DNA of 64,000 nt from Streptomyces blattellae (GTDB lineage Bacteria > Actinomycetota > Actinomycetes > Streptomycetales > Streptomycetaceae): NCBI RefSeq assembly GCF_009709555.1, contig NZ_WJBG01000114.1, forward strand, positions 94,941-158,940, written 5' to 3'. This document shows, piece by piece, positions 33,944 through 41,629 of the stretch. Under the pieces are notes generated by a model that was given only the letters and a program-made list of their open reading frames with translations, was not told where the DNA came from and searched no databases. Position numbers and translations under genes: made by a program. The stretch's first letter is position 1, and each line of letters begins with the position of its first letter.

Positions 33944-34452
33944 GTGACCGACGACGCCCCCGACCCTCCTTCCGGCCTTCGCGCACTGTTGCCCGACCTC
34001 GCTCCGTGGCGGGCCTCCCGTGACTTCCGGCGGCTGTGGTTCTCGGGGCTGATCTCGAACTTCGGGAGCTTCCTGACGTTCGTCGCGCTGCCGGTGCAGT
34101 TGAAGGAGCTGACCGGGTCGGCCGCGGCGGTGGGGGCCATCGGGGCCGTGGAGCTCGTACCGCTGCTGGTCTTCGGGCTGTACGGCGGGGCGCTGGCGGA
34201 CGCCTGGGACAAGCGGAAGCTGATCATCTGGACGGAGGCCGGGCAGGGTCTGCTCAGCGCGGCCCTGCTGGTCAACGCGCTCCTCCCGGGCCCCGCCGTC
34301 TGGCCGCTGTACGTCGTCGCCGCCCTGTCCTCCGCCCTGTTCTCCGTCCAGCGGCCCGCGCTCGACTCCCTCTGGCCCCGGATCGTGGCCCACGAGCAGC
34401 TGCCCGCGGCGGCCTCGCTGAACTCCTTCCGCTGGACGCTCGGCGGGGTCGC
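33944..34452 (+). pseudogene. MFS transporter fragment, N-terminal part only
   Basis: From a GTG the frame encodes a normal EntS-like major facilitator beginning: a soluble lead, then ASRDFRRLWFSGLISNFGSF, VGAIGAVELVPLLVFGLYGG, the loop DAWDKRKLI and SLWPRIVAHEQLPAAASLNS. After FRWTLGGVA (about residue 170 of an expected 400 or more) it runs into the antisense of the next, minus-strand gene. The other eight or so helices are missing, so a deletion has fused the gene to its neighbour. Confidence 0.75.
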
Positions 34453-34467
34453 CCGCCGCGGCACTGG

Positions 34468-34698
34468 TCAGTCGTCGTCGGTCTGGCCCGCCGGGGTGTC
34501 ATGCCACTTGGGGTCGGTCTCCCACTCCAGGTTCCGCTCCCGGGCGGTCGCCATCGCGTGCTCGGCCTCCGCGCGGTCGGCATAGGGTCCGAAGCGGTCC
34601 TTGGCGGGGCATTCCGGCCCCTCCTCGACCTTCTTGTGCTCCAGGCAGTAGTACCACTCGCCCGGCTTCCCGACGGTCCGCTTCTTGAACAGGGCCAT
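34468..34698 (-). CDS. small conserved actinobacterial protein
   Basis: 76 residues: [20 protein letters not shown], then [20 protein letters not shown] and an acidic end. The [16 protein letters not shown] segment, with two cysteines and a histidine, could bind metal. The middle resembles a SPOR-like or zinc-ribbon mini-domain, but the function is unknown. It is divergent from map. ATG with AGGAG upstream. Its 3' end is at the deletion that truncated the MFS gene. Confidence 0.8.
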   Translation of the reverse strand: MALFKKRTVGKPGEWYYCLEHKKVEEGPECPAKDRFGPYADRAEAEHAMATARERNLEWETDPKWHDTPAGQTDDD

Positions 34699-34742
34699 GA
34701 CCGGCTCCTTTCACCACGGACATGTTCCCCCATGCCCGCCGT

Positions 34743-34748
34743 CTAGAC
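34743..34748 (+). promoter_or_regulatory. -10 box of a probably leaderless map transcript
   Basis: TAGACT ends eight bases before the map ATG (34757), so transcription would start at or next to the A of the ATG. There is no ribosome site upstream of that ATG. Leaderless mRNAs are common in Streptomyces. Confidence 0.5.
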
Positions 34749-34756
34749 TCGCTGGC

Positions 34757-35614
34757 ATGTCTGGCCAGTCGCTGCTCGTACCAGGGGAACTGTCCCCCAC
34801 CCGTTCCGTGCCCGGAAACATCCGCCGCCCCGAGTATGTCGGCAAGCCCGCGCCGACGCCGTACACCGGCCCGGAGGTGCAGACGCCCGAGACGATCGAG
34901 GCGATGCGCGTCGCCGGGCGGATCGCCGCGCGGGCGATGGCTCAGGCCGCGAAGCTGATCGCCCCCGGGGTCACCACGGACGAGCTGGACAAGGCGGCGC
35001 ACGAATACATGTGCGACCACGGCGCCTACCCGTCGACGCTCGGCTACCGCGGCTTCCCCAAGTCCCTGTGCACGTCCCTCAACGAGGTCATCTGCCACGG
35101 CATCCCCGACTCCACCGTCCTGCGCGACGGCGACATCATCAACCTCGACGTGACGGCGTACGTCGGCGGGGTGCACGGCGACAACAACGCGACGTACCTG
35201 GTCGGCGAGGTCGACGAGGAGAGCCGTCTGCTGGTGGAGCGCACGCGCGAGTCCCTGAACCGCGCGATCAAGGCGGTCAAGCCGGGCCGGCAGATCAACG
35301 TCATCGGCCGCGTGATCGAGTCGTACGCGAAACGCTTCGGCTACGGAGTCGTCCGGGACTTCACGGGCCACGGCATTAACTCGTCCTTCCACTCGGGCCT
35401 GATCATCCCGCACTACGACAGCCCGCACGCCACCACGCTCATGCAGCCCGGCATGACCTTCACGATCGAGCCGATGCTGACGCTCGGCACGCACGAGTAC
35501 GACATGTGGGACGACGGCTGGACGGTCGTCACGAAGGACCGCAGGCGGACGGCCCAGTTCGAGCACACGCTGGTGGTGACGGAGACGGGGGCGGAGATCC
35601 TGACGCTGCCGTAA
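34757..35614 (+). CDS. map: methionine aminopeptidase type I
   Basis: 285 residues. The five metal ligands are in place: [18 protein letters not shown] (two Asp), [14 protein letters not shown] (His), TFTIEPML (Glu) and QFEHTLVV (Glu). The enzyme removes initiator methionine from new proteins in the cytosol. The roughly 40-residue N-terminal extension ([20 protein letters not shown]) is typical of actinobacterial MetAP with an SH3-binding-like region. The ATG at 34757 fits a leaderless start. A strong terminator follows. Confidence 0.96.
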   Translation: MSGQSLLVPGELSPTRSVPGNIRRPEYVGKPAPTPYTGPEVQTPETIEAMRVAGRIAARAMAQAAKLIAPGVTTDELDKAAHEYMCDHGAYPSTLGYRGFPKSLCTSLNEVICHGIPDSTVLRDGDIINLDVTAYVGGVHGDNNATYLVGEVDEESRLLVERTRESLNRAIKAVKPGRQINVIGRVIESYAKRFGYGVVRDFTGHGINSSFHSGLIIPHYDSPHATTLMQPGMTFTIEPMLTLGTHEYDMWDDGWTVVTKDRRRTAQFEHTLVVTETGAEILTLP

Positions 35615-35626
35615 CCCGCAAGGTGA

Positions 35627-35659
35627 GACCCGCCCCCTGCTCGGGGCGGGTCTTTTCTT
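35627..35659 (+). terminator. intrinsic terminator after map
   Basis: Perfect 10-bp stem GACCCGCCCC / GGGGCGGGTC with a 6-base loop, followed by TTTTCTT: a classical rho-independent terminator. Confidence 0.9.
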
Positions 35660-35715
35660 GTACTCTTTTACCGACAGGGCGTCGGAAACTTTCCCGACGA
35701 GCAGTCGGAAAGCTG

Positions 35716-35743
35716 TTGACTTAGGTAAGCCTAACCATAGAAA
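35716..35743 (+). promoter_or_regulatory. heme-oxygenase promoter overlapped by an iron box
   Basis: -35 TTGACT (35716-35721), 16-bp spacer, -10 TAGAAA (35738-35743). The spacer is a DtxR/IdeR/DmdR-type box, TTAGGTAAGCCTAACC (35721-35736), so iron-loaded repressor would cover the promoter. The start codon is about ten bases from the -10, so the transcript is nearly leaderless. Confidence 0.8.
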
Positions 35744-35753
35744 ATCTGGGCCC

Positions 35754-36401
35754 ATGGACTCCTTCTCGACCCTCATCCGCACCGCGTCCCACGAGCAGCA
35801 CGTGGAGGCGGAGACTTCGACGTTCATGAGCGACCTGCTCGGCGGCAAGCTCGGCGTCGACGCGTACGCGCGCTACACCGAGCAGCTGTGGTTCGTGTAC
35901 GAGGCACTGGAGACCCGTGCCGAGCGGCTGGCCTCGGACCCGGTGGCCGGCCCCTTCATCCAGCCCGGACTCTTCCGCCTGCCCGCGCTGCAGCGGGACC
36001 TGGAGCACCTGCGCGGCCCCGACTGGCGCGCGACCCTGACCGCCCTCCCGGCCACCCAGGCCTACGCGGCCCGCATCGCCGAGTGCGCCGACACCTGGCC
36101 GGCGGGCTGCATCGCCCACCACTACACCCGCTACCTCGGCGACCTCTCCGGCGGCCAGATCATCCGCGACAAGGCGGAACGGACCTGGGGCTTCGCGAAG
36201 AAGGGCGACGGGGTCCGCTTCTACGTGTTCGAGGAGATCGCCAACCCGGCGGCCTTCAAGCGGGGTTACCGGGAACTGCTGGACGCGGTCCACGCGGACG
36301 ACCTGGAGAAGCAGCGGATCATCGCGGAGTGCAAGAAGGCGTTCGCACTGAACACGGCGGTGTTCCACGCCCTGGGCGAGGAGTTCCCGCTGAGCGCATA
36401 G
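35754..36401 (+). CDS. hmuO: biliverdin-producing heme oxygenase
   Basis: 215 residues. The proximal heme ligand is His13 in the HEQHVEAETSTFMSDLLGGK region, which aligns with His20 of Corynebacterium HmuO. The distal helix glycine motif is YLGDLSGGQIIRD (about 124). It opens imported heme to biliverdin, CO and Fe(II) in the cytosol, giving the cell iron. The iron box over its promoter predicts expression only in iron starvation, together with the htaA/hmuUV and efe genes nearby. Confidence 0.95.
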   Translation: MDSFSTLIRTASHEQHVEAETSTFMSDLLGGKLGVDAYARYTEQLWFVYEALETRAERLASDPVAGPFIQPGLFRLPALQRDLEHLRGPDWRATLTALPATQAYAARIAECADTWPAGCIAHHYTRYLGDLSGGQIIRDKAERTWGFAKKGDGVRFYVFEEIANPAAFKRGYRELLDAVHADDLEKQRIIAECKKAFALNTAVFHALGEEFPLSA

Positions 36402-36403
36402 CA

Positions 36404-36456
36404 CTCACCGCTCACAACTCACCGCTCACAACTCAGCGCTCACAACTCACCGCTCA
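36404..36456. repeat. 14-bp tandem repeat between hmuO and the PhzF-like gene
   Basis: Almost four copies of CTCACCGCTCACAA (one with CTCAGCG). The last copy overlaps the stop of the convergent phzF-like gene at 36447, so the repeat encodes or borders its C-terminus. Confidence 0.85.
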
Positions 36457-37103
36457 AGGAACACGCGTCCTCCGACCTCCACCCAGCCTCCCGGCTGCGG
36501 AGCGGTGAGTATCTGGGACCCCGCGCCCTGCACGATATTGAGGGCCCTGCCCAGCCGATCCGTAAGAAGCATGGCCGCTGCCCCGGTCGCCTCGTCCTCC
36601 TTGATGCCGTCACCGCGACCGGGAAAGCCACGGGCACGGATCCGCCCCGCCGCCTCGTCCTCCCAGGCCCAGGCGTACACCCACTCCCCCGGCGGCGGCA
36701 CGGGCAACGCATCGACCTCCGCCGCGCTCCCGTACCGACGGAGCGTGCGCGGCGGCGCCCACTCCACCCGCGCCTCGATCCAGCTGAACTCCCCGTCCAG
36801 CCGGGCACCCACGACACCGGCGGGCGTGACCAGCTCGGGAACATCGAGCAGCCAGGCCGTACCGACGCACGGATACCCGGCGAAGGGCAACCGAACGCTG
36901 GGCGTGTAGATGTCGATGACCCCCCGCTCGGGATCATCCACGAACACGGTCTCACTGAACCCCAGCTTCGCCGCGAACGCCTGCCGCTCCTCCCGCTCCA
37001 CCATCAGCGAGCCGTCGCGCACGACACCGAGTTCGTTCCCGTACCCGCCCCCGGCACCGCAGAAGACACGCAGCACGTCGTAATCAGTCACGGGGGCATT
37101 CAA
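36447..37103 (-). CDS. PhzF-family isomerase-like protein
   Basis: 218 residues. It shows the half-barrel pattern of the PhzF/diaminopimelate-epimerase fold: VFCGAGGGYGNELGVV, AAKLGFSETVFVDD (the Glu matches the catalytic acid of PhzF), RLPFAGYPCVGTAWLL, and the second-half motif GIKEDEATGAAAMLL. It is shorter than PhzF (about 280 residues), with a compact second domain. The family isomerises or epimerises small acids; no phenazine genes are present, so this is not a phenazine enzyme. Confidence 0.85.
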   Translation of the reverse strand: MNAPVTDYDVLRVFCGAGGGYGNELGVVRDGSLMVEREERQAFAAKLGFSETVFVDDPERGVIDIYTPSVRLPFAGYPCVGTAWLLDVPELVTPAGVVGARLDGEFSWIEARVEWAPPRTLRRYGSAAEVDALPVPPPGEWVYAWAWEDEAAGRIRARGFPGRGDGIKEDEATGAAAMLLTDRLGRALNIVQGAGSQILTAPQPGGWVEVGGRVFLER

Positions 37104-37189
37104 GCATCACGGCCTGTCCGCAGATGATGGACGTTACGGCGGGAGGCGCCCGGACGGGCCGTCGGCTGACGGACTACTCGGCTGACGGA

Positions 37190-38686
37190 CTACTCGGCTG
37201 CGCGACGCCGGCGCATCGTGAACACCACGCTCGCGCCCGCTGCCACGGCCACCGCGGCTGCCGTGCCCAGGGCGGCCACCGGGACGTCCGAGCCGGTGGC
37301 GGCGAGGCCGCCGGAGATGCCGCCGGTCGTGGAGCCGGTGCCGCCGGTCGTGGAGCCCGTGCCGCCGGTCGTGGAGCCGGCCGGGTCGGTGGAGGGGGTC
37401 GTGGAGGGCGTGGGGTCGTCGGTGGGGAGTTCCGCGTCGTCCGTGAGGGCCACCGAGAGGTCCACCGGGTCGAGTTCCTCGCCGTCCTCGTAGAAGTCGT
37501 CGAAGGCCTCCGCGCCCTCGGCGGTGAGCTTCGCGGTGACATCCGACAGGCTGATGACGTCGTTCTCCGCCACCAGGTCCGCTTCGTCGGCCGTCAGATC
37601 GGCCAGCACCACGTCCTCCGACTCCTCGCCCAGGCTGGTGACGTCCGCCGTGAGCTCGCCCTTGCCGTCCTCCAGGCTCACCTTGACGTCGGCCAGGGTG
37701 AGGTCGAGACCGTAAGTGCCGTTCGCCTCATGGCCCTTGAAGTTCACCGAGCCCTCGAAGGCGGCGCTCAGCGTGTCCGCGTCCGTGTCGTACGTCCCCG
37801 TCGCGTCGGTGAAGGTGAACACCCCATTGTCCGCGGCCTGGGTCGCCCCGTCCGACGCCGTGATCTCCCCGTTCGCCACGTTGCCCACCACGTACGTACG
37901 GAAGGACTCCTTCACGCCCCACACCAGCGTGCCGTCCGCTATCTCCCCGTCCGCCGGAGGCCCGGCCGGTTCGGACGCCGAGGCGCTCGGCGAGGGAGAG
38001 GAGGTCGCGCTCGCCGACGGACTCGGGCTCTGAGTCGGGCTCGCGCTGGCCGAAGGCGTCGGTGTCGGCGAGGAGGACGCGGTGGCGGACGGCGTCGGCG
38101 ACGGAGTCGTCTTCTGCACCACCGTCAGCGGATCCCCGTCCGCCCCCTCGTAGCTCGCGCTGCCGAAGGTGTCCGCCGCCTCCTTCGTCAGCTTGGTCGA
38201 CATGTCGGTCATCTCGCGCGTGACGGTGACGGTGGCAAGCGGCACGTCGTCGGTCGTCGCACCGTCCTTCGTCACGTCAGCGGTGATCTCGGCGGCGGCA
38301 CTGTCGAACTTCACGTCGGACAGCGTCAGGTCGAAGCGGTGCAGATCGGACTTGATCCTCAGGCTGCCCTGGAACGCCAGCTCCACCGCGTTCGTGGTCG
38401 AGTCGTACGTCCCCGTACCCCCGGTGAAGGTGAACGCCCCATTGCTCTCGGCCTGCGACGCCCCGTCCGACGCGGTGAAGCCGCCGGCCGCCGCGCCGGT
38501 CACGTACGTGCGGTACGACTCCTTGATGCCCCAGGTCAACTCGTATCCGCTGATCGGGACTTCGGCGGCCGAGGCGGCGGGGGCGCCCAGCGTGGCGAGC
38601 GCGGTGGCACCCAGCGCGGCGGCCGTGGCCACGGCGGCGGCGAGAGCGGTGGTACGGCGGCGGGGTCTGGCGGGGGTCGAGGTCAT
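37190..38686 (-). CDS. htaA: HtaA-domain heme-binding protein with LAXTG sorting signal
   Basis: 498 residues. A signal peptide ends near APAASAA. Two HtaA domains follow (TWGIKESYRTYVTGAAAGGF near residue 45 and VWGVKESFRTYVVGNVANGE near 260), separated by a Ser/Pro/Thr spacer. After a second Gly/Thr linker comes LAATGSD, a hydrophobic helix (VAALGTAAAVAVAAGASVVF) and RRRRAAE. LAATG is the class E sortase motif, so the protein should be covalently attached to peptidoglycan, where it collects heme. The ATG at 38686 follows AAGGAG. Confidence 0.92.
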   Translation of the reverse strand: MTSTPARPRRRTTALAAAVATAAALGATALATLGAPAASAAEVPISGYELTWGIKESYRTYVTGAAAGGFTASDGASQAESNGAFTFTGGTGTYDSTTNAVELAFQGSLRIKSDLHRFDLTLSDVKFDSAAAEITADVTKDGATTDDVPLATVTVTREMTDMSTKLTKEAADTFGSASYEGADGDPLTVVQKTTPSPTPSATASSSPTPTPSASASPTQSPSPSASATSSPSPSASASEPAGPPADGEIADGTLVWGVKESFRTYVVGNVANGEITASDGATQAADNGVFTFTDATGTYDTDADTLSAAFEGSVNFKGHEANGTYGLDLTLADVKVSLEDGKGELTADVTSLGEESEDVVLADLTADEADLVAENDVISLSDVTAKLTAEGAEAFDDFYEDGEELDPVDLSVALTDDAELPTDDPTPSTTPSTDPAGSTTGGTGSTTGGTGSTTGGISGGLAATGSDVPVAALGTAAAVAVAAGASVVFTMRRRRAAE

Positions 38687-38724
38687 GTCCGTGGTTCTCC
38701 TTGGATGAGGTGGGGTAAGGGGTT

Positions 38725-40185
38725 TCAATCGCCGTCCGAGGTGGAGGCGGAGGGGGATTCGGACGCGGTGGCCGTTGCCGCACGGCGCTTGCGGGCGACG
38801 ACGAGCGTAGCCGCGACGAGGAGCAGCGAACCGACGGTCAGTCCGATCGGCAGTGCCACCGAGCCGTCGTCGCCGTCCGACTCACTCGCCACGGGCTCGG
38901 CCTCGGTCGAACGCGGCGACGCCGACCCGGTCTCCGGCGTCGCGCTCACCGTCGGCGTACTGCCCAGATCGGGCAGAGCAGGCAGTTCGGCGTCCGCGGT
39001 GAGGGCGACCGCGAGCGAGACGGGGTCCATCTCCGTGCCCGCCCGGTACATCGAGTCGAAGGCTTTCGCGCCCTGGGCGGTGAGCTTCGCCGGCGCCTCG
39101 GTCACGGCGACGAGCCCGTCCTTCGCCGTCAAGTCCCTCGCGGTGAACGTGACCAGCGGAGCCTTCTTCGCGGAGTAGTCGTCACTCGCCACGTCGGCGT
39201 AGAGCGTGCCCTTGCCGTCGGCGACAGTCGCCCGGACTCCGCTCAGCTTCAGATCGAGTCCGCGCTCCCCCGTGAAATGCAGGGCACCTTCGAAGCCGGC
39301 GTCCAACTCGCCGTCCCTGAACGTCCCTTCGCCACCGGGGAAGCGGAAGAGAGCGCCCCCGTCCTCGGCCCCGCCCGACAGCGTCCACCTGCCCTTGGCG
39401 ATGTCCCCGGTGACGTACTCCCGGAAGGTCCGGCGCACCCCCCAGTCGACGGCGCCGTCCACAAGGGCGCCGTCCGCCGGCTCCGCGGACTTGGTCGCAC
39501 CCGGAGAACCCGGCGTACGCGACGCACTCGGCGTACGCGAAGGCGTACCCGCGTCCCCCGCGTCCCCCGCCTCCACATCCGCCGACAGACTCACCGGATC
39601 GAGCGCGGTCCCTGCCGTGTAGTACCCGGCGAAGGCCTTCGCGCCCTCCGAAGTGAGCGTCGCGGGAAGGTTGTTGAGGACGACCGTGTCGCCGCCGCCC
39701 CGCATGTCGATCCCGCCGAGGGAGAGGGAGGCGAAGGGCACCTGACGGGACGTCGTGACCGTCCCGGTGCCCTCCGCCTTGCTGACGACGTCCACGTACA
39801 GCGTCCCGGTGGAGCCGGAGACGCGGACGGTGGGCCGGCTGATGGTGAGGTCGAGCTGGTTCACCCCCGCGTCCGTCCGGTGCCCGACGAAGTGGACCCC
39901 GCCGGAGAAGGCCGCGGTGAAGGCGCCGGTGCCGCCGTCGTACGTGCCCGTGGCCGAGTGGAACCGGAACTGGCTGTCCCCGACGGTGGCCGCGCCGCCG
40001 GTGAGCGAGTAACTCCCCTTGGCGATGGGCCCCGTGACATAGCTCTGGAAGGACGATTTGATGCCCCAGTCGAGCCGCCCGCCCCGCACATCACGGCTCG
40101 CGGCGTGCGCGCCGGCCGCCGGCAGCAGGGCACCCAGGACGGCTGCGCAGACCACGGTGATCAGGGCACGAAGGCGCGCGGGCAT
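38725..40185 (-). CDS. HtaA-domain heme-binding membrane protein
   Basis: 486 residues. Signal peptide (ITVVCAAVLGALLPAAGAHA), two HtaA domains (LDWGIKSSFQSYVTGPIAKG near 38 and VDWGVRRTFREYVTGDIAKG near 250), a Ser/Pro/Thr linker and a C-terminal membrane helix (ALPIGLTVGSLLLVAATLVV) with ARKRR. Unlike its neighbour it lacks LAXTG, so it is membrane-anchored and could take heme from the wall protein and pass it on. It is likely the first gene of a transcript reading from the iron box at 40225 into the second htaA. Confidence 0.92.
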   Translation of the reverse strand: MPARLRALITVVCAAVLGALLPAAGAHAASRDVRGGRLDWGIKSSFQSYVTGPIAKGSYSLTGGAATVGDSQFRFHSATGTYDGGTGAFTAAFSGGVHFVGHRTDAGVNQLDLTISRPTVRVSGSTGTLYVDVVSKAEGTGTVTTSRQVPFASLSLGGIDMRGGGDTVVLNNLPATLTSEGAKAFAGYYTAGTALDPVSLSADVEAGDAGDAGTPSRTPSASRTPGSPGATKSAEPADGALVDGAVDWGVRRTFREYVTGDIAKGRWTLSGGAEDGGALFRFPGGEGTFRDGELDAGFEGALHFTGERGLDLKLSGVRATVADGKGTLYADVASDDYSAKKAPLVTFTARDLTAKDGLVAVTEAPAKLTAQGAKAFDSMYRAGTEMDPVSLAVALTADAELPALPDLGSTPTVSATPETGSASPRSTEAEPVASESDGDDGSVALPIGLTVGSLLLVAATLVVARKRRAATATASESPSASTSDGD

Positions 40186-40224
40186 AAGGGGTCCTCCGGT
40201 TACGACAGCCGGTAGCGAGTGGAA

Positions 40225-40239
40225 GTAAGGCTAACCTAA
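40225..40239. promoter_or_regulatory. iron box between htaA genes and hmuUV
   Basis: GTAAGGCTAACCTAA matches the DtxR/IdeR consensus half-sites (AGGnTAnCCTAA). It lies 40 bp upstream of the HtaA gene start at 40185 and 108 bp before the hmuU ATG, so one repressor site could govern both directions. Confidence 0.8.
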
Positions 40240-40242
40240 GCT

Positions 40243-40350
40243 TTGACCAGTGGAAATGAGAGTGGGCCTTACCTCATCGGCGGCGAGGTCCCGCACGGCG
40301 CCCTGAAGTCGGTCGTGGAGCAGCTGTACGAGAAGGAGAATGCGGCATGA
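40243..40350 (+). pseudogene. tail of a lost gene in front of hmuU
   Basis: A frame open from 40240 encodes about 35 residues ending YLIGGEVPHGALKSVVEQLY, then EKENAA, and its TGA overlaps the hmuU ATG (ATGA). The tight coupling suggests the C-terminus of a once longer gene. By operon logic a hemin-binding HmuT-like gene is expected here, but the tail is too short to assign. The iron box directly abuts the fragment, as if a deletion had brought promoter and tail together. A genuine short leader ORF from TTG 40243 cannot be excluded. Confidence 0.45.
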
Positions 40351-41432
40351 CCGTACTGGAGAAGACGGAGCAGGAGGCGGCGGCCGAAGTGCCGCCCCGC
40401 AGACGGCGCACCACCGGCTGGCTGCTGACCGTCGGCATGGCCGTCGGCCTCCTCGTCCTCGTCCCGGTCGCGGCGGGCATCGGCGCGTACCCGATCCCGG
40501 TGGCGGACGTCCTCGCCTCCGTGCAGCACAAAGTCGGGCTCGGGGGCCACGAGTTGGACCGGGTCGCCGAATCGGTGCTGTGGAACGTCCGCTTCCCGCG
40601 GATCGTGCTCGCGCTGCTCGTCGGCGCCTCGCTGGGCTGTGCGGGCGCGCTGATGCAGGGCGTGTTCGGCAACCCGCTGGCCGAACCGGGCACGATCGGC
40701 GTCTCCGTGGGCGCGGCGGTCGGCGCGGTGGCCTCGATCTCGCTCGGCCTGTCCTTCTTCGGCAACTGGACCCTCCCGGCCATGGCCTTCGCCGCCGGTC
40801 TCGGCACCGTACTGCTGGTGTACGGGATGTCGCGGTCGGGCGGCCGTACGGAGGTCGTGACGCTGATCCTCACGGGTATCGCGGTGAACGCGTTCTGCGG
40901 GGCGCTGGTCGGACTGTTCATCTTCCTCGCCGACACCGCGGCGGTGAATCAGATCACCTTCTGGCAGCTGGGTTCCCTCTCCCAGGCGACCTGGGAGAGG
41001 GTGCTCGCGGTGCTGCCGTGTGCGGCGATCGGTCTGCTGCTGGCGCCGCTGTACTCGCGCCGCCTGGACCTGCTCGCGCTCGGCGACCGGCCCGCGCGGC
41101 ATCTGGGCGTCGACGTGGAGCGGCTGCGGATCGTACTGATCCTCGTCGTCGCGCTGCTGACGGCGGCGGCGGTGAGCGTCGCCGGAGTCATCGGCTTCGT
41201 CGGTCTGGTCGTACCGCATCTGCTGCGGATGGCGGCGGGACCCGGCCACCGCTTCCTGGTGCCGGGCAGTGCGTTGGGGGGTGCGGTGGTGCTGCTGGGG
41301 GCGGATCTCGCCGCGCGGACCATGGCGGCGCCGGCGGAGTTGCCGCTGGGGGTCCTGACGGCGCTTCTTGGGAGTCCGTTCTTCTTCTGGCTGCTGCGGA
41401 GGACCCGGCGGAAGCAAGGGGGTTGGGCCTGA
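40347..41432 (+). CDS. hmuU: heme/iron ABC transporter permease (FecCD family)
   Basis: 361 residues with about ten membrane helices. Characteristic FecCD segments are VRFPRIVLALLVGASLGCAG, GALMQGVFGNPLAEPGTIGV, ITFWQLGSLSQATW and AAVSVAGVIGFVGLVVPHLL. It works with the ATPase HmuV to carry heme across the membrane. The ATPase gene starts about 200 bp downstream, across a palindrome and a long G-run. Control should come from the iron box at 40225. Confidence 0.9.
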   Translation: MTVLEKTEQEAAAEVPPRRRRTTGWLLTVGMAVGLLVLVPVAAGIGAYPIPVADVLASVQHKVGLGGHELDRVAESVLWNVRFPRIVLALLVGASLGCAGALMQGVFGNPLAEPGTIGVSVGAAVGAVASISLGLSFFGNWTLPAMAFAAGLGTVLLVYGMSRSGGRTEVVTLILTGIAVNAFCGALVGLFIFLADTAAVNQITFWQLGSLSQATWERVLAVLPCAAIGLLLAPLYSRRLDLLALGDRPARHLGVDVERLRIVLILVVALLTAAAVSVAGVIGFVGLVVPHLLRMAAGPGHRFLVPGSALGGAVVLLGADLAARTMAAPAELPLGVLTALLGSPFFFWLLRRTRRKQGGWA

Positions 41433-41462
41433 CGAGGGGTCGTATGCCGGCTGCGGCGGTGT

Positions 41463-41524
41463 GGGGGGGGGGGGGGGCTGGTCGCTCCCCCGCTCTCGGC
41501 TTCGCTTGAGCGGGGGGACCCCCA
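41463..41524. repeat. long G-run and palindromic element between hmuU and hmuV
   Basis: About 15 consecutive G bases (from 41463) precede a palindrome with arms TCCCCCGCTC (41486-41495) and GAGCGGGGGG (41508-41517), followed by ACCCCCATC. The palindrome belongs to the same class as the one at 3872-3899. It may attenuate transcription between hmuU and hmuV. The exact length of the G-run is prone to sequencing error. Confidence 0.7.
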
Positions 41525-41629
41525 TCGCGGCGGCAGCCGCAGATTCAACACAGCCCCGCGCCCCTGGGTGGGCGACCCGCCCCCGTCCGCAATCTCAGCC
41601 TTGTTCTCCAACCCCCAAGGACCCCGCCC

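Noticed and set aside
36404..36456. CRISPR or att-type repeat
   Set aside because: Perfect head-to-tail 14-bp units without spacers; looks like simple slippage.
36447..37103. Phenazine biosynthesis gene phzF
   Set aside because: Only the fold family matches; the protein is short and no other phz gene is near, so the pathway name would mislead.
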